Source of the DNA: Saprospiraceae bacterium
Lineage (GTDB): Bacteria > Bacteroidota > Bacteroidia > Chitinophagales > Saprospiraceae
Reading direction: 5' to 3'
Length of the DNA: 64,000 nucleotides
Assembly (NCBI GenBank): GCA_016710625.1
Contig: JADJVK010000007.1
Location: 1-64,000, forward strand
In this document: positions 56,037 to 64,000 of the stretch, in pieces
How positions within the stretch are numbered: the stretch's first letter is position 1
Layout: the number at the start of each line of letters is the position of its first letter
The notes under the pieces: model-generated
The model's database searches: none
Seen by the model: the letters and a program-made list of their open reading frames with translations, nothing else
What the model was told of the DNA's origin: nothing
Made by a program: the position numbers and the translations under genes

Positions 56037-58934
56037 TTACTTAATTATAATGAATGATACAGGGACTATTTTATTTTGGAAATTTAATTTAGCAAAATAC
56101 TTTCCTGATTGTAATTCAGCAGCATTGATGCTTATTTGATCTCCATTCATTGTTGTTGATATTTGCTTAGCAAGTTTTCCAACCATATCAAAAATGGATA
56201 TTTCTATTTTTCCATCAACTATTTCTTTTGATTTAATATTAAAAATTCCTTGATTTGGATTTGGTTGAACAGAAAATGAATTATCTACAATTGATTCATT
56301 ATTGTCTCTTTCAGAACAAGTTGGTCTTTTGAAGTTCGGAACTTTACCAAATAATTTATGGTATAAAGTTGTAGCTGCAAAGACTGCATTACCATTTTCT
56401 TGGATGCAACCTTTCATGATTTTAGTTAATAATTGAATTTGATTTTCATCCAATTTTGACCCATTTTGAATAAAATCTAAATAAATATTCAAAACGTTTT
56501 TCCAACTTTCTTCGTAAGCAGTTTTGCAAACCAAAGAGTTGAGAATTGATTTGCAATAAGTTATGTCAGCTATTGTTATTGAATTGTTGATTTGGTTGTA
56601 AGATTTAAAATTTTGTATTGAATTGAAAATAATATTTTTACTGTTTTCGTTCAAACTGCCTTCTAGATTTTCAACTAACCTTTCCATCAAAATATTGTTG
56701 TTCTTGAAGTTATTTGCAAACGTCATTAAATTTGATATATCATTATTTTTTAATTTCAATACATTAGATAATTTACTTTCTATCTCATAAAATGCTGCAA
56801 TTGATGATGGAATATTATTTATAAACTTTTCAGTTTCGGCAGACATATTGTTTTCTGATTTCAATCGATAATATAGTTCTTTCTCCATTTCCCATTTTTG
56901 AGCATCATATTTTGCAACTAATTGATGATTCAAAACTTTTTTGTCTAAATCACTTAACTCTTGAAAGGAGCTTCTTCCTCCATCTTCATATATTTTACAA
57001 TCATCCCAGTTTTTACCATCACTTTTGCTGACCCATTCGGTATTTGGTGCATAGTTTTGGAAAATAGGAGTAGGCCAATAAGGTGCAATTTTATCTCCAC
57101 CAATTTTATACAATGATTCAGAAACGATAGCATCGTCTCCTGCATGAGACATTGCATATTCTAAAAATGGACCATTAAAGAGATTGCCATTTTCTGTCTG
57201 GTTTCCAGTTATTGCATCATTATTATAAGTAATGCCAAATAAGGAATTGCCAAGTAAATTTGCCTTCACATCAGAATTATTGCAAGCACCTGTAAAGGAT
57301 AATAATGTTCCGAAGTTATTGATATCGTTGCAGGAAAAATTATTACTAGCTGATTCATAAGAAATTATGCCAGCATATGACGTAAGTTGATTGCTCATAT
57401 CAATTAAGCCTGTGGTATCTAAAAGTAAAGTGTTTTTGATAAAACTATTACCATATGATCCACTTAAACTAATGGCACTAGAACCTGAGTGATTCCCATT
57501 TTTAGTATAAATGTTATTGTTTTGATACAAAATATTTTTACTAACATTGATATAAAATCCGTATTCACCTTGAATTATATTCAAATTGTTATCATGAATA
57601 GAGGCACCAGTATATGAAGGAGCATTTATTTTATCATAAAAACCATCTACCCAAAATCCACTTGTCAAAGTAGATGAACCATCAGGAGAAACATTCTTTC
57701 CTTTATTGTCTAAATTGATGTTATTATGGTGAATATCAATATTATAGGCAGATGAAGGATTGAATAGGGTAATACCATTTGATTGGCATTGTATTTTGTT
57801 TTCATAAACTGCTACAAAATCTTTAGGGTTTGGTGAAACTTCGATGCCGAAATTTACATCTACCAATTCATTATTGTACACCTTGCTTGAGCCATTAATT
57901 TTTATCGCATTATCAATATGATTTAGCTTATTGCTATAAGCTTCGTAGCTTGAATTACTTAGATAAATGCCGTAGCCTCCAGTTCCCAAAGAGTCAATAT
58001 GAATATTTTCAAAAGTGTTATTCCTTACTATTGCAGGTGCCGTTTCAACAGATACTCCAATAACTGTGTTATCAAATGTATTATTAAAAACTTGTGAAGG
58101 TATATCTGCATTGTCGAACAATAATATTCCAGCATTCGAAATGTTTTTAAATTGATTGTTTTCGATGACAATCAATGAACTATCACACTGTGAGATATAA
58201 ACTCCTTGGTATAAGTTTGTGAAAATATTCGGTGGATATTTCTTTTGAGATTGTTGCGATTTTCCAATCTGAATCACTTCTCTTGCATTATAAGCATAGA
58301 ATCCGATACAATCTCTAAAGCCATCTTGAAAATAACCTCTAGCTAATGGACCAGTGCAAGTAAAGGTGTTCCCCACTAAATATGGAGGAGTTCCCTGATA
58401 AGGGATATTGGTAATTGTGAAAAAATCTTCTGCCCAAATGCTTATATAATTTTTATCGAAAACATTCCCAATTACATTTTGCAATTGAGCTTTGTCGGAG
58501 ATAATTTGCCCTCCTTTCACATAGATTGCATGGTAAGCATCTTGAATATTATTGTTGGAAAAGGTTAGAATCCCTCTTTTGTTGACAGTGATTCCTTCCC
58601 ACATACATCCACAACCCTTTAAGGTACAATTAGTTAGTTGAAGATTGATGTTTCCAGATCTTGCAGTTTCAACTACGATACTTGCTCTTGGACCCATAAT
58701 TAGGGTTTTATTGGAAAGGCTCAAGTAACCATCAATAGAAAAAGTCCCAGTAATATAGAAAGTGCTATTGCTTGAAAAAACTGATTGAGGGATTTCAGAT
58801 CTTTTCATATTGTCGATGACATAAGCTTTAGCTGGCAAGTCAGTACAATTGCAGTCTTGTGCTTTCAAAAAGGTAATGGTTAACAAGGTAACCAAAAGGG
58901 GTAAGAAGTAATTTTTTAGTCTAAATCGATTCAT
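56037..58934 (-). CDS. T9SS-sorted parallel beta-helix surface protein
   Basis: A signal peptide (MNRFRLKNYFLPLLVTLLTITFLKAQ) precedes about 550 residues of right-handed parallel beta-helix repeats rich in Asn/Ile/Gly (NNNIQDAYHAIYVKGG, YQGVYISQCDSSLIVIENNQFKN, NTFDNTVIGVSVETAPAIVRNNTFENI). A helical region (about residues 620-870) follows, then a T9SS sorting domain (VQPNPNQGIFNI to VPVSFIIIK). Such helices occur in NosD-like and polysaccharide-lyase proteins, but no catalytic residues are obvious. ATG 58934 gives the cleaner signal peptide; ATG 58964 is the alternative. It is exported by T9SS and surface-bound. Confidence 0.85.
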   Translation of the reverse strand: MNRFRLKNYFLPLLVTLLTITFLKAQDCNCTDLPAKAYVIDNMKRSEIPQSVFSSNSTFYITGTFSIDGYLSLSNKTLIMGPRASIVVETARSGNINLQLTNCTLKGCGCMWEGITVNKRGILTFSNNNIQDAYHAIYVKGGQIISDKAQLQNVIGNVFDKNYISIWAEDFFTITNIPYQGTPPYLVGNTFTCTGPLARGYFQDGFRDCIGFYAYNAREVIQIGKSQQSQKKYPPNIFTNLYQGVYISQCDSSLIVIENNQFKNISNAGILLFDNADIPSQVFNNTFDNTVIGVSVETAPAIVRNNTFENIHIDSLGTGGYGIYLSNSSYEAYSNKLNHIDNAIKINGSSKVYNNELVDVNFGIEVSPNPKDFVAVYENKIQCQSNGITLFNPSSAYNIDIHHNNINLDNKGKNVSPDGSSTLTSGFWVDGFYDKINAPSYTGASIHDNNLNIIQGEYGFYINVSKNILYQNNNIYTKNGNHSGSSAISLSGSYGNSFIKNTLLLDTTGLIDMSNQLTSYAGIISYESASNNFSCNDINNFGTLLSFTGACNNSDVKANLLGNSLFGITYNNDAITGNQTENGNLFNGPFLEYAMSHAGDDAIVSESLYKIGGDKIAPYWPTPIFQNYAPNTEWVSKSDGKNWDDCKIYEDGGRSSFQELSDLDKKVLNHQLVAKYDAQKWEMEKELYYRLKSENNMSAETEKFINNIPSSIAAFYEIESKLSNVLKLKNNDISNLMTFANNFKNNNILMERLVENLEGSLNENSKNIIFNSIQNFKSYNQINNSITIADITYCKSILNSLVCKTAYEESWKNVLNIYLDFIQNGSKLDENQIQLLTKIMKGCIQENGNAVFAATTLYHKLFGKVPNFKRPTCSERDNNESIVDNSFSVQPNPNQGIFNIKSKEIVDGKIEISIFDMVGKLAKQISTTMNGDQISINAAELQSGKYFAKLNFQNKIVPVSFIIIK

Positions 58935-58964
58935 TTTTACTAATTTCGAATTAACGTTTTTCAT

Positions 58965-59403
58965 AATAAACTAGGTTTTGGGAAAGCCAATTAAGAGCAA
59001 TACAAATGAGCTTTGTCATTCGAATTGAAAACCGGATTTCGTGATAAAAAATAATACTAAATGTATTTGAGAGTAGTAAGCTGGTAAAAAAATTATATAG
59101 GTTTAATAGAAACCGAAATTAGTCATGGAAATAAAAAAATTAGAAGAATTGTCTACGTTATTATTATGTCTAAATTAAATACTGCCGCAAGATAGGGTTG
59201 AAAAGTTCAAAAATCAAGACCCAAATAAATATTTTTTTCGTATATAAAATAAATTATATGGGTAAAAATTATATTTTCAATTGATTGAATTGAAAAGTAA
59301 TAAATAATTAAAAATGAATTTTTTGTGACTACTAGAGCTTTATTAATTTAAAAATAAACCTTTGTTTGTCTATTTGTAATTAGCTTGATAGTGACAAAAG
59401 ATA
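58965..59403. other. 439-base AT-rich gap upstream of the beta-helix gene
   Basis: This is the largest gene-free stretch in the window. I see no tRNA, repeat or hairpin that stands out. Very short reading frames exist (for example 17 codons from 59124) but have no support. It must hold the promoter of the 56037-58934 gene. Confidence 0.5.
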
Positions 59404-60288
59404 TTATTTTTTTGAATAATAAATGGATAATTTACCAGCTCCACCTTTCTTTCCTTCATCACAAATATACATATTCCCTTTTGGGTCAAATGCAATCCCT
59501 TCAGGCTGCGGATGCACCTTTTTGTCAATCTTTTCTAAATGAATGATTGCTTTGTTTTTAGCATCCAAAACAATAAATAATTTGCCAGAAGAGGCGATAA
59601 TGTAGATATCTTTTGTGAAAGGATGAATAGCTATGCCAGATGGACCAAATCTCAAAAGAGTTGTTTCAAAATTTGGAATTGCTTCAGGATATTTTTTAAA
59701 GTAGTTTTGGATCAAATCATCCGTTATTTCAAAACAAGGAGTTTCATTGAATTGTTGATTTTCAATATTATAGGTAAATGTTTTTCGAGTAATCGAATTA
59801 GAATCTGCTCCAGGACCTTTGCAACATAATAAAAGATTTTTTGAGATGGCATCATATGTTAATCCCTCTACATCATAGCTCTTGTTAAGTGGTGTCGAAA
59901 TTTTAGTTGGTGTAGCAACGCCATTTTTAATATTTATTTTATAAATTGTACCTGAGCTTTTGACTACATAGTATAAAGAATCATTTATTGCCTCTATTCC
60001 TTCAAAATCACCTTTGTCTAAAAATATTATTTTGTTTGAAATAACATTTTTTTCAATATCGAAATTATATATGGCTCCTTCTTCATCTTGAACTATTGAT
60101 ATAATTTTCGGATTAGATGTAACAGTCAATCCTGAAGCTTCCTTTAATTCAGCTGGCAAATCAAAAGACTTATCTGGAAAATTAATTTGGTATGGAACAT
60201 TTGTATTTGTATTTTTTGGAGGAACTGGATGTTGTTTATAAGGACTACAACTCAAAATAAAAGAACAAATCGCCAAAAAATAGTACAT
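59404..60288 (-). CDS. SdiA-regulated-type lipoprotein (YjiK-like propeller)
   Basis: MYYFLAICSFILSC gives a lipobox, so the protein is lipidated. The 275-residue mature part matches the SdiA-regulated/YjiK beta-propeller family: NFPDKSFDLPAELKEASGLTV, GDFEGIEAINDSLYYVVKSSGTIY, YDVEGLTYDAISKNLLLCCKGP, LRFGPSGIAIHPFTKDIYIIASSGKLFIV and PQPEGIAFDPKGNMYICDEG. It probably sits in the outer-membrane inner leaflet or at the surface. The ligand is unknown. It is divergent from hemW. Confidence 0.85.
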   Translation of the reverse strand: MYYFLAICSFILSCSPYKQHPVPPKNTNTNVPYQINFPDKSFDLPAELKEASGLTVTSNPKIISIVQDEEGAIYNFDIEKNVISNKIIFLDKGDFEGIEAINDSLYYVVKSSGTIYKINIKNGVATPTKISTPLNKSYDVEGLTYDAISKNLLLCCKGPGADSNSITRKTFTYNIENQQFNETPCFEITDDLIQNYFKKYPEAIPNFETTLLRFGPSGIAIHPFTKDIYIIASSGKLFIVLDAKNKAIIHLEKIDKKVHPQPEGIAFDPKGNMYICDEGKKGGAGKLSIYYSKK

Positions 60289-60325
60289 AATTCAATTTTT
60301 ATATAAACTTATGAAAAAAGGTTGA

Positions 60326-60333
60326 TAGGTTTG
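60326..60333 (+). promoter_or_regulatory. -7 promoter element of hemW
   Basis: TAGGTTTG at 60326-60333 fits TAnnTTTG and lies 25 bases before ATG 60358. It supports that start over an in-frame TTG at 60322. Confidence 0.4.
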
Positions 60334-60357
60334 CAATCTAAATTACTTTTCTATAAA

Positions 60358-61473
60358 ATGGCTGGAATTTATCTCCATATCCCTTTTTGCAAAAAAGCTT
60401 GTCATTATTGCAATTTTCATTTTTCAACTACATTAACGTTGAAAAATGAATTATTGACATGTTTGAGAAAAGAAATTGAATTACAAAAGGAATATTTAAG
60501 TGGTGTACCCATTACTAGTATCTATTTTGGCGGTGGCACCCCCTCCTTGCTATCTATTGAGGAACTAAATGCTATTTTCAATACGATCTATTCAAACTTC
60601 GAAGTTGAGAATGACATAGAAATTACCCTAGAATCGAATCCTGATGATTTGACTGAAGATTATTGTAATGCTCTCAAAAAATCTACTCCTGTAAATAGGT
60701 TAAGTATTGGTATTCAGTCATTTAATGATGAGTGCCTAAGCTTCATGAACAGAGCACATTCAGGAAAAGAAGCCATAGCAGCCATCAAAAATGCACAGAA
60801 AGCTGATTTTGAAAACCTGACAATTGATTTCATATATGGAACGCCAACCTTATCGGATGAGCAGTGGGTAACAAATTTAAATACTGCTTTTGCATTCAAT
60901 ATTCCACATTTATCTTGCTACAATCTGACTGTTGAAGAAAATACTGCCCTCAATCATTTTGTAAAAAAAGGCAAACAAAAGCCTGTAGATGAAATGCAAT
61001 CTGCTCGACAATTCCAGATTTTAGTGGAAAAAACTGCCGTAAATGGCTTTGAACACTACGAAATATCTAATTATGCGAAAAGCGGTTTTCGAGCAATACA
61101 TAATTCTAGTTACTGGGAAGGAATTCCTTATTTAGGCATTGGTCCTTCAGCACATTCCTTTGATGGGAATAGCAGGCAAAGCAATATTGCCAATAATGCC
61201 CTGTATATTAAATCCTTATCAAATAATGAAATGAATTTTGAAAAGGAGGTGCTTACTTTAGAAAATATTCACAATGAATATGTTATGACTTCTCTTAGGA
61301 CTAGCTGGGGTTGTGATCCATTAAAAATAAATCCCTTTTTTGCTGAAAATTTCAATAAAAAAATAGCTGAATTAATAGAAAAAGGTTGGATAACCCAAAA
61401 TGGAAATAACTATATTTTAACTTTTCAAGGCAAATTATTAGCTGACCACATTGCAGTAACGCTTTTTGAATAA
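60358..61473 (+). CDS. hemW: Radical SAM heme chaperone HemW
   Basis: HemW is a radical-SAM protein that binds heme and delivers it to respiratory enzymes; it was long mis-named a coproporphyrinogen oxidase. MAGIYLHIPFCKKACHYCNFHF carries the CxxxCxxC iron-sulphur motif followed by Phe-His-Phe. SIYFGGGTPSLL (SAM-binding GGGTP) and SIGIQSFNDECLSFMNRAH follow, then FIYGTPTLSDEQW, GFEHYEISNYAK and YWEGIPYLGIGPSAHSF. The C-terminal HemW domain is present. The length of about 371 residues is normal. The four-residue motif variants of true HemN (CxxxCxxCxC) are absent, favouring HemW. Confidence 0.93.
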   Translation: MAGIYLHIPFCKKACHYCNFHFSTTLTLKNELLTCLRKEIELQKEYLSGVPITSIYFGGGTPSLLSIEELNAIFNTIYSNFEVENDIEITLESNPDDLTEDYCNALKKSTPVNRLSIGIQSFNDECLSFMNRAHSGKEAIAAIKNAQKADFENLTIDFIYGTPTLSDEQWVTNLNTAFAFNIPHLSCYNLTVEENTALNHFVKKGKQKPVDEMQSARQFQILVEKTAVNGFEHYEISNYAKSGFRAIHNSSYWEGIPYLGIGPSAHSFDGNSRQSNIANNALYIKSLSNNEMNFEKEVLTLENIHNEYVMTSLRTSWGCDPLKINPFFAENFNKKIAELIEKGWITQNGNNYILTFQGKLLADHIAVTLFE

Positions 61474-61555
61474 AGTCAAAAAGTTAAAACAACTAATTGC
61501 TTTTTAAAAATTATCCTATTTCTAAAAGACTGAAAATCAGTTAATAAATTACAAA

Positions 61556-63058
61556 TTATTTTATCCTTTCAAAGCATCCAACATCTGGTTTTACAGCATC
61601 TCTATTTACATTTTCGAGATCGACATTGATATTTGGATAAGGAATTGCCTTGCCATCAGCAATGGATAATGAATCTAAATGATAATCGTCATTATCGGGT
61701 TTTACAAACAACCTATCTAAAGATGTTCCTTGAATACAGTTTTGGGTTTTAGATAAAAAGTTTTGATAATTTCCTTGTGTTAAAATTTCTCTAATCCTAA
61801 AGACACAATTATTGAATTGATAATCAATTTCTTGTGGCTTAGAGTCTTGCAATTTATTACTAATGTCAATTTGATCTACTTTACTACCAAAGAAAATACA
61901 ATTATTGAATCGAGTTACTAAGGGATTTGTTCTGAAATTATTACAAAACTGATCGTAACAGATTGTATTTGAGAATTTTAGAGCAATAGCATCTTGTCCA
62001 TAACTCACCATGGTGCAATAATTAAATTCATAATTTCCACCATAAACTATTCGAAGTGCATCAGAACTACAGTTGTAAATCAAACAATTTTCTCCATAAA
62101 TTTGGGCATGAGAGGCTTGGATTCCATTGCCAGCAATATTGTAAATTTTAGAGTTTTTGATATTCATTGACGCCGCAGAATCTACCCTGATGCCAATAAT
62201 TGAATTTTTTATCGTGGCATATTCGAATACATTATCGGTACTACCAGCCCCTAAAATTATACCTCCCCACTGTCCAGATTCTTCTTTGAAATCATCTTCC
62301 AATCTATCACCCTCAAAAATTACAGGTTTTTCTTTAGTTCCCTTCACATTTAATTTTGCAGTTGGGAAAACATAAATTATTCCATCGTTATATCTGCCAC
62401 CCAAAGAGTCGTTTTTTGCTAATCCGCCATGTACATGAATCCTTGTGCCAGCTGGCAAGGTAAGTTTCACATTATCAAGCAATAAAATGCCATAGATGAC
62501 ATATGGTTTGGAATCGCCCCAAACTACCTCTTGCCCGTTTCCACTGAGTACCGCCACTTTCCCATTGCTAGATTTGCTAGGAATATAATTCGCATCTTGT
62601 CCCCAAGCTTCCAAGACTACTTTTTGGGTATTTCCATTGGTTTCAAAAACCAAATCTTCATTGATGACATAAGGACTTGCGGATAAAGGCAGATTTGGGT
62701 CAATCGTAACTCTCACAAAAACATAAATGCTATCATTTGCAGGAATTTCAATATTTTTCAAATCATTTCCAGTATAGCCATCGATGTTCATATCAAAGAA
62801 AGTTTTCTTTCCATTATTTCCTGGTAAGTATGCTCTGCTAATATTAATAGGTTGATTATGAGTGTTATGTACTCTGAAGCTATAAACGGCAGTCCCAATT
62901 TGGGTGAAAGCAGTATCAAATCGTAAGGTGTCAGTTGAAAAAGATAGTTTCGCTGATGAATCTGTAATCAAAGTATCTTTTTTGCAACTACTTAGCAAAC
63001 AAAAAATACTAATAAGAAAACATCCAACTGAAAAAAATATAATTGACCTAAACTTCAT
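61556..63058 (-). CDS. Beta-helix lipoprotein of unknown function
   Basis: MKFRSIIFFSVGCFLISIFCLLSSC ends in a lipobox (LLSSC), so the product is a lipoprotein. An N-terminal Ig-like strand region (LRFDTAFTQIGTAVYSFRVHN) is followed by a right-handed parallel beta-helix (NVFEYATIKNSIIGIRVDSAASMNIKNSKIYNIAGNGIQAS). There is no T9SS sorting domain, unlike the other beta-helix protein in this window. ATG 63058 is preferred because a TATATTTG -7 box on this strand (63080-63087) lies inside the longer frame that reaches ATG 63109. Function is unknown; such folds bind or cleave polysaccharides. It is divergent from the glycerol-3-phosphate dehydrogenase gene. Confidence 0.8.
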   Translation of the reverse strand: MKFRSIIFFSVGCFLISIFCLLSSCKKDTLITDSSAKLSFSTDTLRFDTAFTQIGTAVYSFRVHNTHNQPINISRAYLPGNNGKKTFFDMNIDGYTGNDLKNIEIPANDSIYVFVRVTIDPNLPLSASPYVINEDLVFETNGNTQKVVLEAWGQDANYIPSKSSNGKVAVLSGNGQEVVWGDSKPYVIYGILLLDNVKLTLPAGTRIHVHGGLAKNDSLGGRYNDGIIYVFPTAKLNVKGTKEKPVIFEGDRLEDDFKEESGQWGGIILGAGSTDNVFEYATIKNSIIGIRVDSAASMNIKNSKIYNIAGNGIQASHAQIYGENCLIYNCSSDALRIVYGGNYEFNYCTMVSYGQDAIALKFSNTICYDQFCNNFRTNPLVTRFNNCIFFGSKVDQIDISNKLQDSKPQEIDYQFNNCVFRIREILTQGNYQNFLSKTQNCIQGTSLDRLFVKPDNDDYHLDSLSIADGKAIPYPNINVDLENVNRDAVKPDVGCFERIK

Positions 63059-63144
63059 TTTAACACTATTGATTGATTGCAAATATAAGGACATAATTAA
63101 TAAAAACATGTTTCGAAATCAAACGTTTAATTTGAAATCAAATT

Positions 63145-64000
63145 ATGCAAAGAAAGAACCGTAACAGTATTTTTGAAAGTATCGAGCAAAATAGCTTCGA
63201 TATTTGTATTATTGGTGGAGGCATCAGTGGTGCAGGTTGTGCTTTGGATGCTGTTTTAAGAGGTTACAAAGTAATTTTGATTGAGAAAGGTGATTTTGCA
63301 AGTGAAACTTCATCAAAATCAACAAAATTGATTCATGGTGGAGTCCGATATTTAGAAAAAGCCTTTAAAGAAATGGATATTTCTCATTTGAAGCAGGTGA
63401 GGCATGGATTGACTGAAAGAAAATATTTACTCAGAAATGCACCCCATTTAGCACATCCTATCGAAATAGTGACGCCAGTATTCTCTTGGTTAGAAGGTTT
63501 GTATTATTCAATTGGTTTGAAATTATATAGTTGGATAGCTGGAAAGGATTTTTTGCCCAATAGTAATTGGAATTCTAGAAAAAAAACATTTCAATTATTA
63601 CCCAATCTTTCAAAGAAATGTCATAGCAGTATTAGCTATTACGATGGTCAAATGGATGATGCTAGATATTGTATAAGTGTTATACAAAGTGCTGAAAATG
63701 AAGGTGCTGTGGTAATTAATTATGCAGAGCTTTTAAATTTTCAATTTGATGAAAATGGAAAAATTAATGGAGCTAATATTCTAGATAAAACAAATAATAA
63801 TAAGTATGTTATAAACGCTAAAGCCTTTATAAATTGCACAGGAAATGGATCAGATAGGATTAGAAAATTAGCAAATCCAACATTGGAGAATAGAATTGCA
63901 CCTAGTAAAGGTGTTCATATTATTTTGCCCTTACATTTTCTAAATTCAAAACAATCCTTATTAATCCCTAAAACTAAAGATGATAGAATGGTTTTTGCCA
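63145..64000 (+). CDS. glpD: Glycerol-3-phosphate dehydrogenase (FAD), C-terminus cut by window end
   Basis: This flavoenzyme oxidises sn-glycerol-3-phosphate to dihydroxyacetone phosphate and feeds electrons to quinone. ATG 63145 opens a frame that is still open at 64000 (285 complete codons). FDICIIGGGISGAGCALDAVLRGYKVILIEKGDFASETS is the FAD-binding Rossmann motif. STKLIHGGVRYLE is the classic GlpD signature. KHSSISYYDGQMDDAR is also family-specific (as CHSSISYYDGQMDDAR here). It is membrane-associated at the inner face. The rest of the gene lies outside the window. Confidence 0.95.
   Translation, partial: MQRKNRNSIFESIEQNSFDICIIGGGISGAGCALDAVLRGYKVILIEKGDFASETSSKSTKLIHGGVRYLEKAFKEMDISHLKQVRHGLTERKYLLRNAPHLAHPIEIVTPVFSWLEGLYYSIGLKLYSWIAGKDFLPNSNWNSRKKTFQLLPNLSKKCHSSISYYDGQMDDARYCISVIQSAENEGAVVINYAELLNFQFDENGKINGANILDKTNNNKYVINAKAFINCTGNGSDRIRKLANPTLENRIAPSKGVHIILPLHFLNSKQSLLIPKTKDDRMVFA

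Noticed and set aside
59124..59177. 17-codon reading frame in the large gap (possible leader peptide)
   Set aside because: Too short, no promoter or ribosome-site evidence and no modifying enzyme nearby. A frame this short is expected by chance in AT-rich DNA.

Overview
The window is AT-rich, tightly packed chromosomal DNA from a Bacteroidota bacterium, probably of the Saprospiria/Chitinophagia type. Several independent signs agree. There are type IX secretion system (T9SS) genes (porU, porV, a porP/sprF-like gene, gldJ) and cargo proteins ending in the Por sorting domain. Small families seen mainly in this phylum are present (DUF2480, DUF4920, OstA-like). Upstream regions carry the Bacteroidota promoter signature TTTG-N19-23-TAnnTTTG. 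No rRNA, tRNA, CRISPR array, phage or intact insertion sequence was seen.

Layout. 1-8.4 kb: membrane pyrophosphatase (cut by the window start), fumarylacetoacetase overlapping a PBP4-type peptidase, NAD synthetase, phosphatidylserine synthase and an MBL-fold enzyme. 8.4-11.9 kb: a large lipoprotein and an NrtR-like regulator divergent from threonine aldolase. 11.9-16.1 kb: a decaying tandem array of T9SS cargo paralogues (signal-peptide stub, chimeric copy, pseudogene, frameshifted copy), closed by REP-like palindromes with an exact 36-bp period. 16.1-30.5 kb: housekeeping genes (M20 amidohydrolase, ATP-grasp enzyme, lpxH, pheT, a zapA-rny block, a DUF4920/HD/M14 peptidase/mevalonate kinase operon, scpA). 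30.6-36.8 kb: a DppB-type permease with an enlarged first loop, DUF2480, a histidine kinase, an rRNA pseudouridine synthase and an OstA-like protein. 36.8-43.3 kb: T9SS core (porP/sprF-like, porU, porV). 43.4-51.2 kb: a hexapeptide carbonic-anhydrase-like protein, purine nucleoside phosphorylase, a 1-Mda-class surface cargo protein of about 1000 residues, an unrecognised helical protein and gldJ. 51.5-54.8 kb: three tandem paralogues of a jelly-roll-like secreted domain, two of them fused to an OmpA peptidoglycan-binding domain. 54.8-64 kb: galactokinase, two beta-helix surface proteins, an SdiA-regulated-type lipoprotein, hemW and glycerol-3-phosphate dehydrogenase (cut by the window end).

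How the genes work together. PorU, PorV, the PorP/SprF-like protein and GldJ belong to one export and surface-attachment route. The cargo proteins at 12.7-15.8, 45.1 and 56.0 kb are its likely clients. LpxH, the OstA-like protein, PssA and PBP4 build the envelope that the machine sits in.

A caution runs through the annotation. porU, one T9SS cargo copy and one OmpA-fusion copy are each broken by a single extra base in a short homopolymer. That looks more like slippage or assembly error than independent gene death. The 12.8-14.3 kb copy, by contrast, has many lesions and is a real pseudogene. No clearly new multi-gene system is proven. The best candidates for follow-up are the CTD-swapping cargo array and the jelly-roll/OmpA trio.
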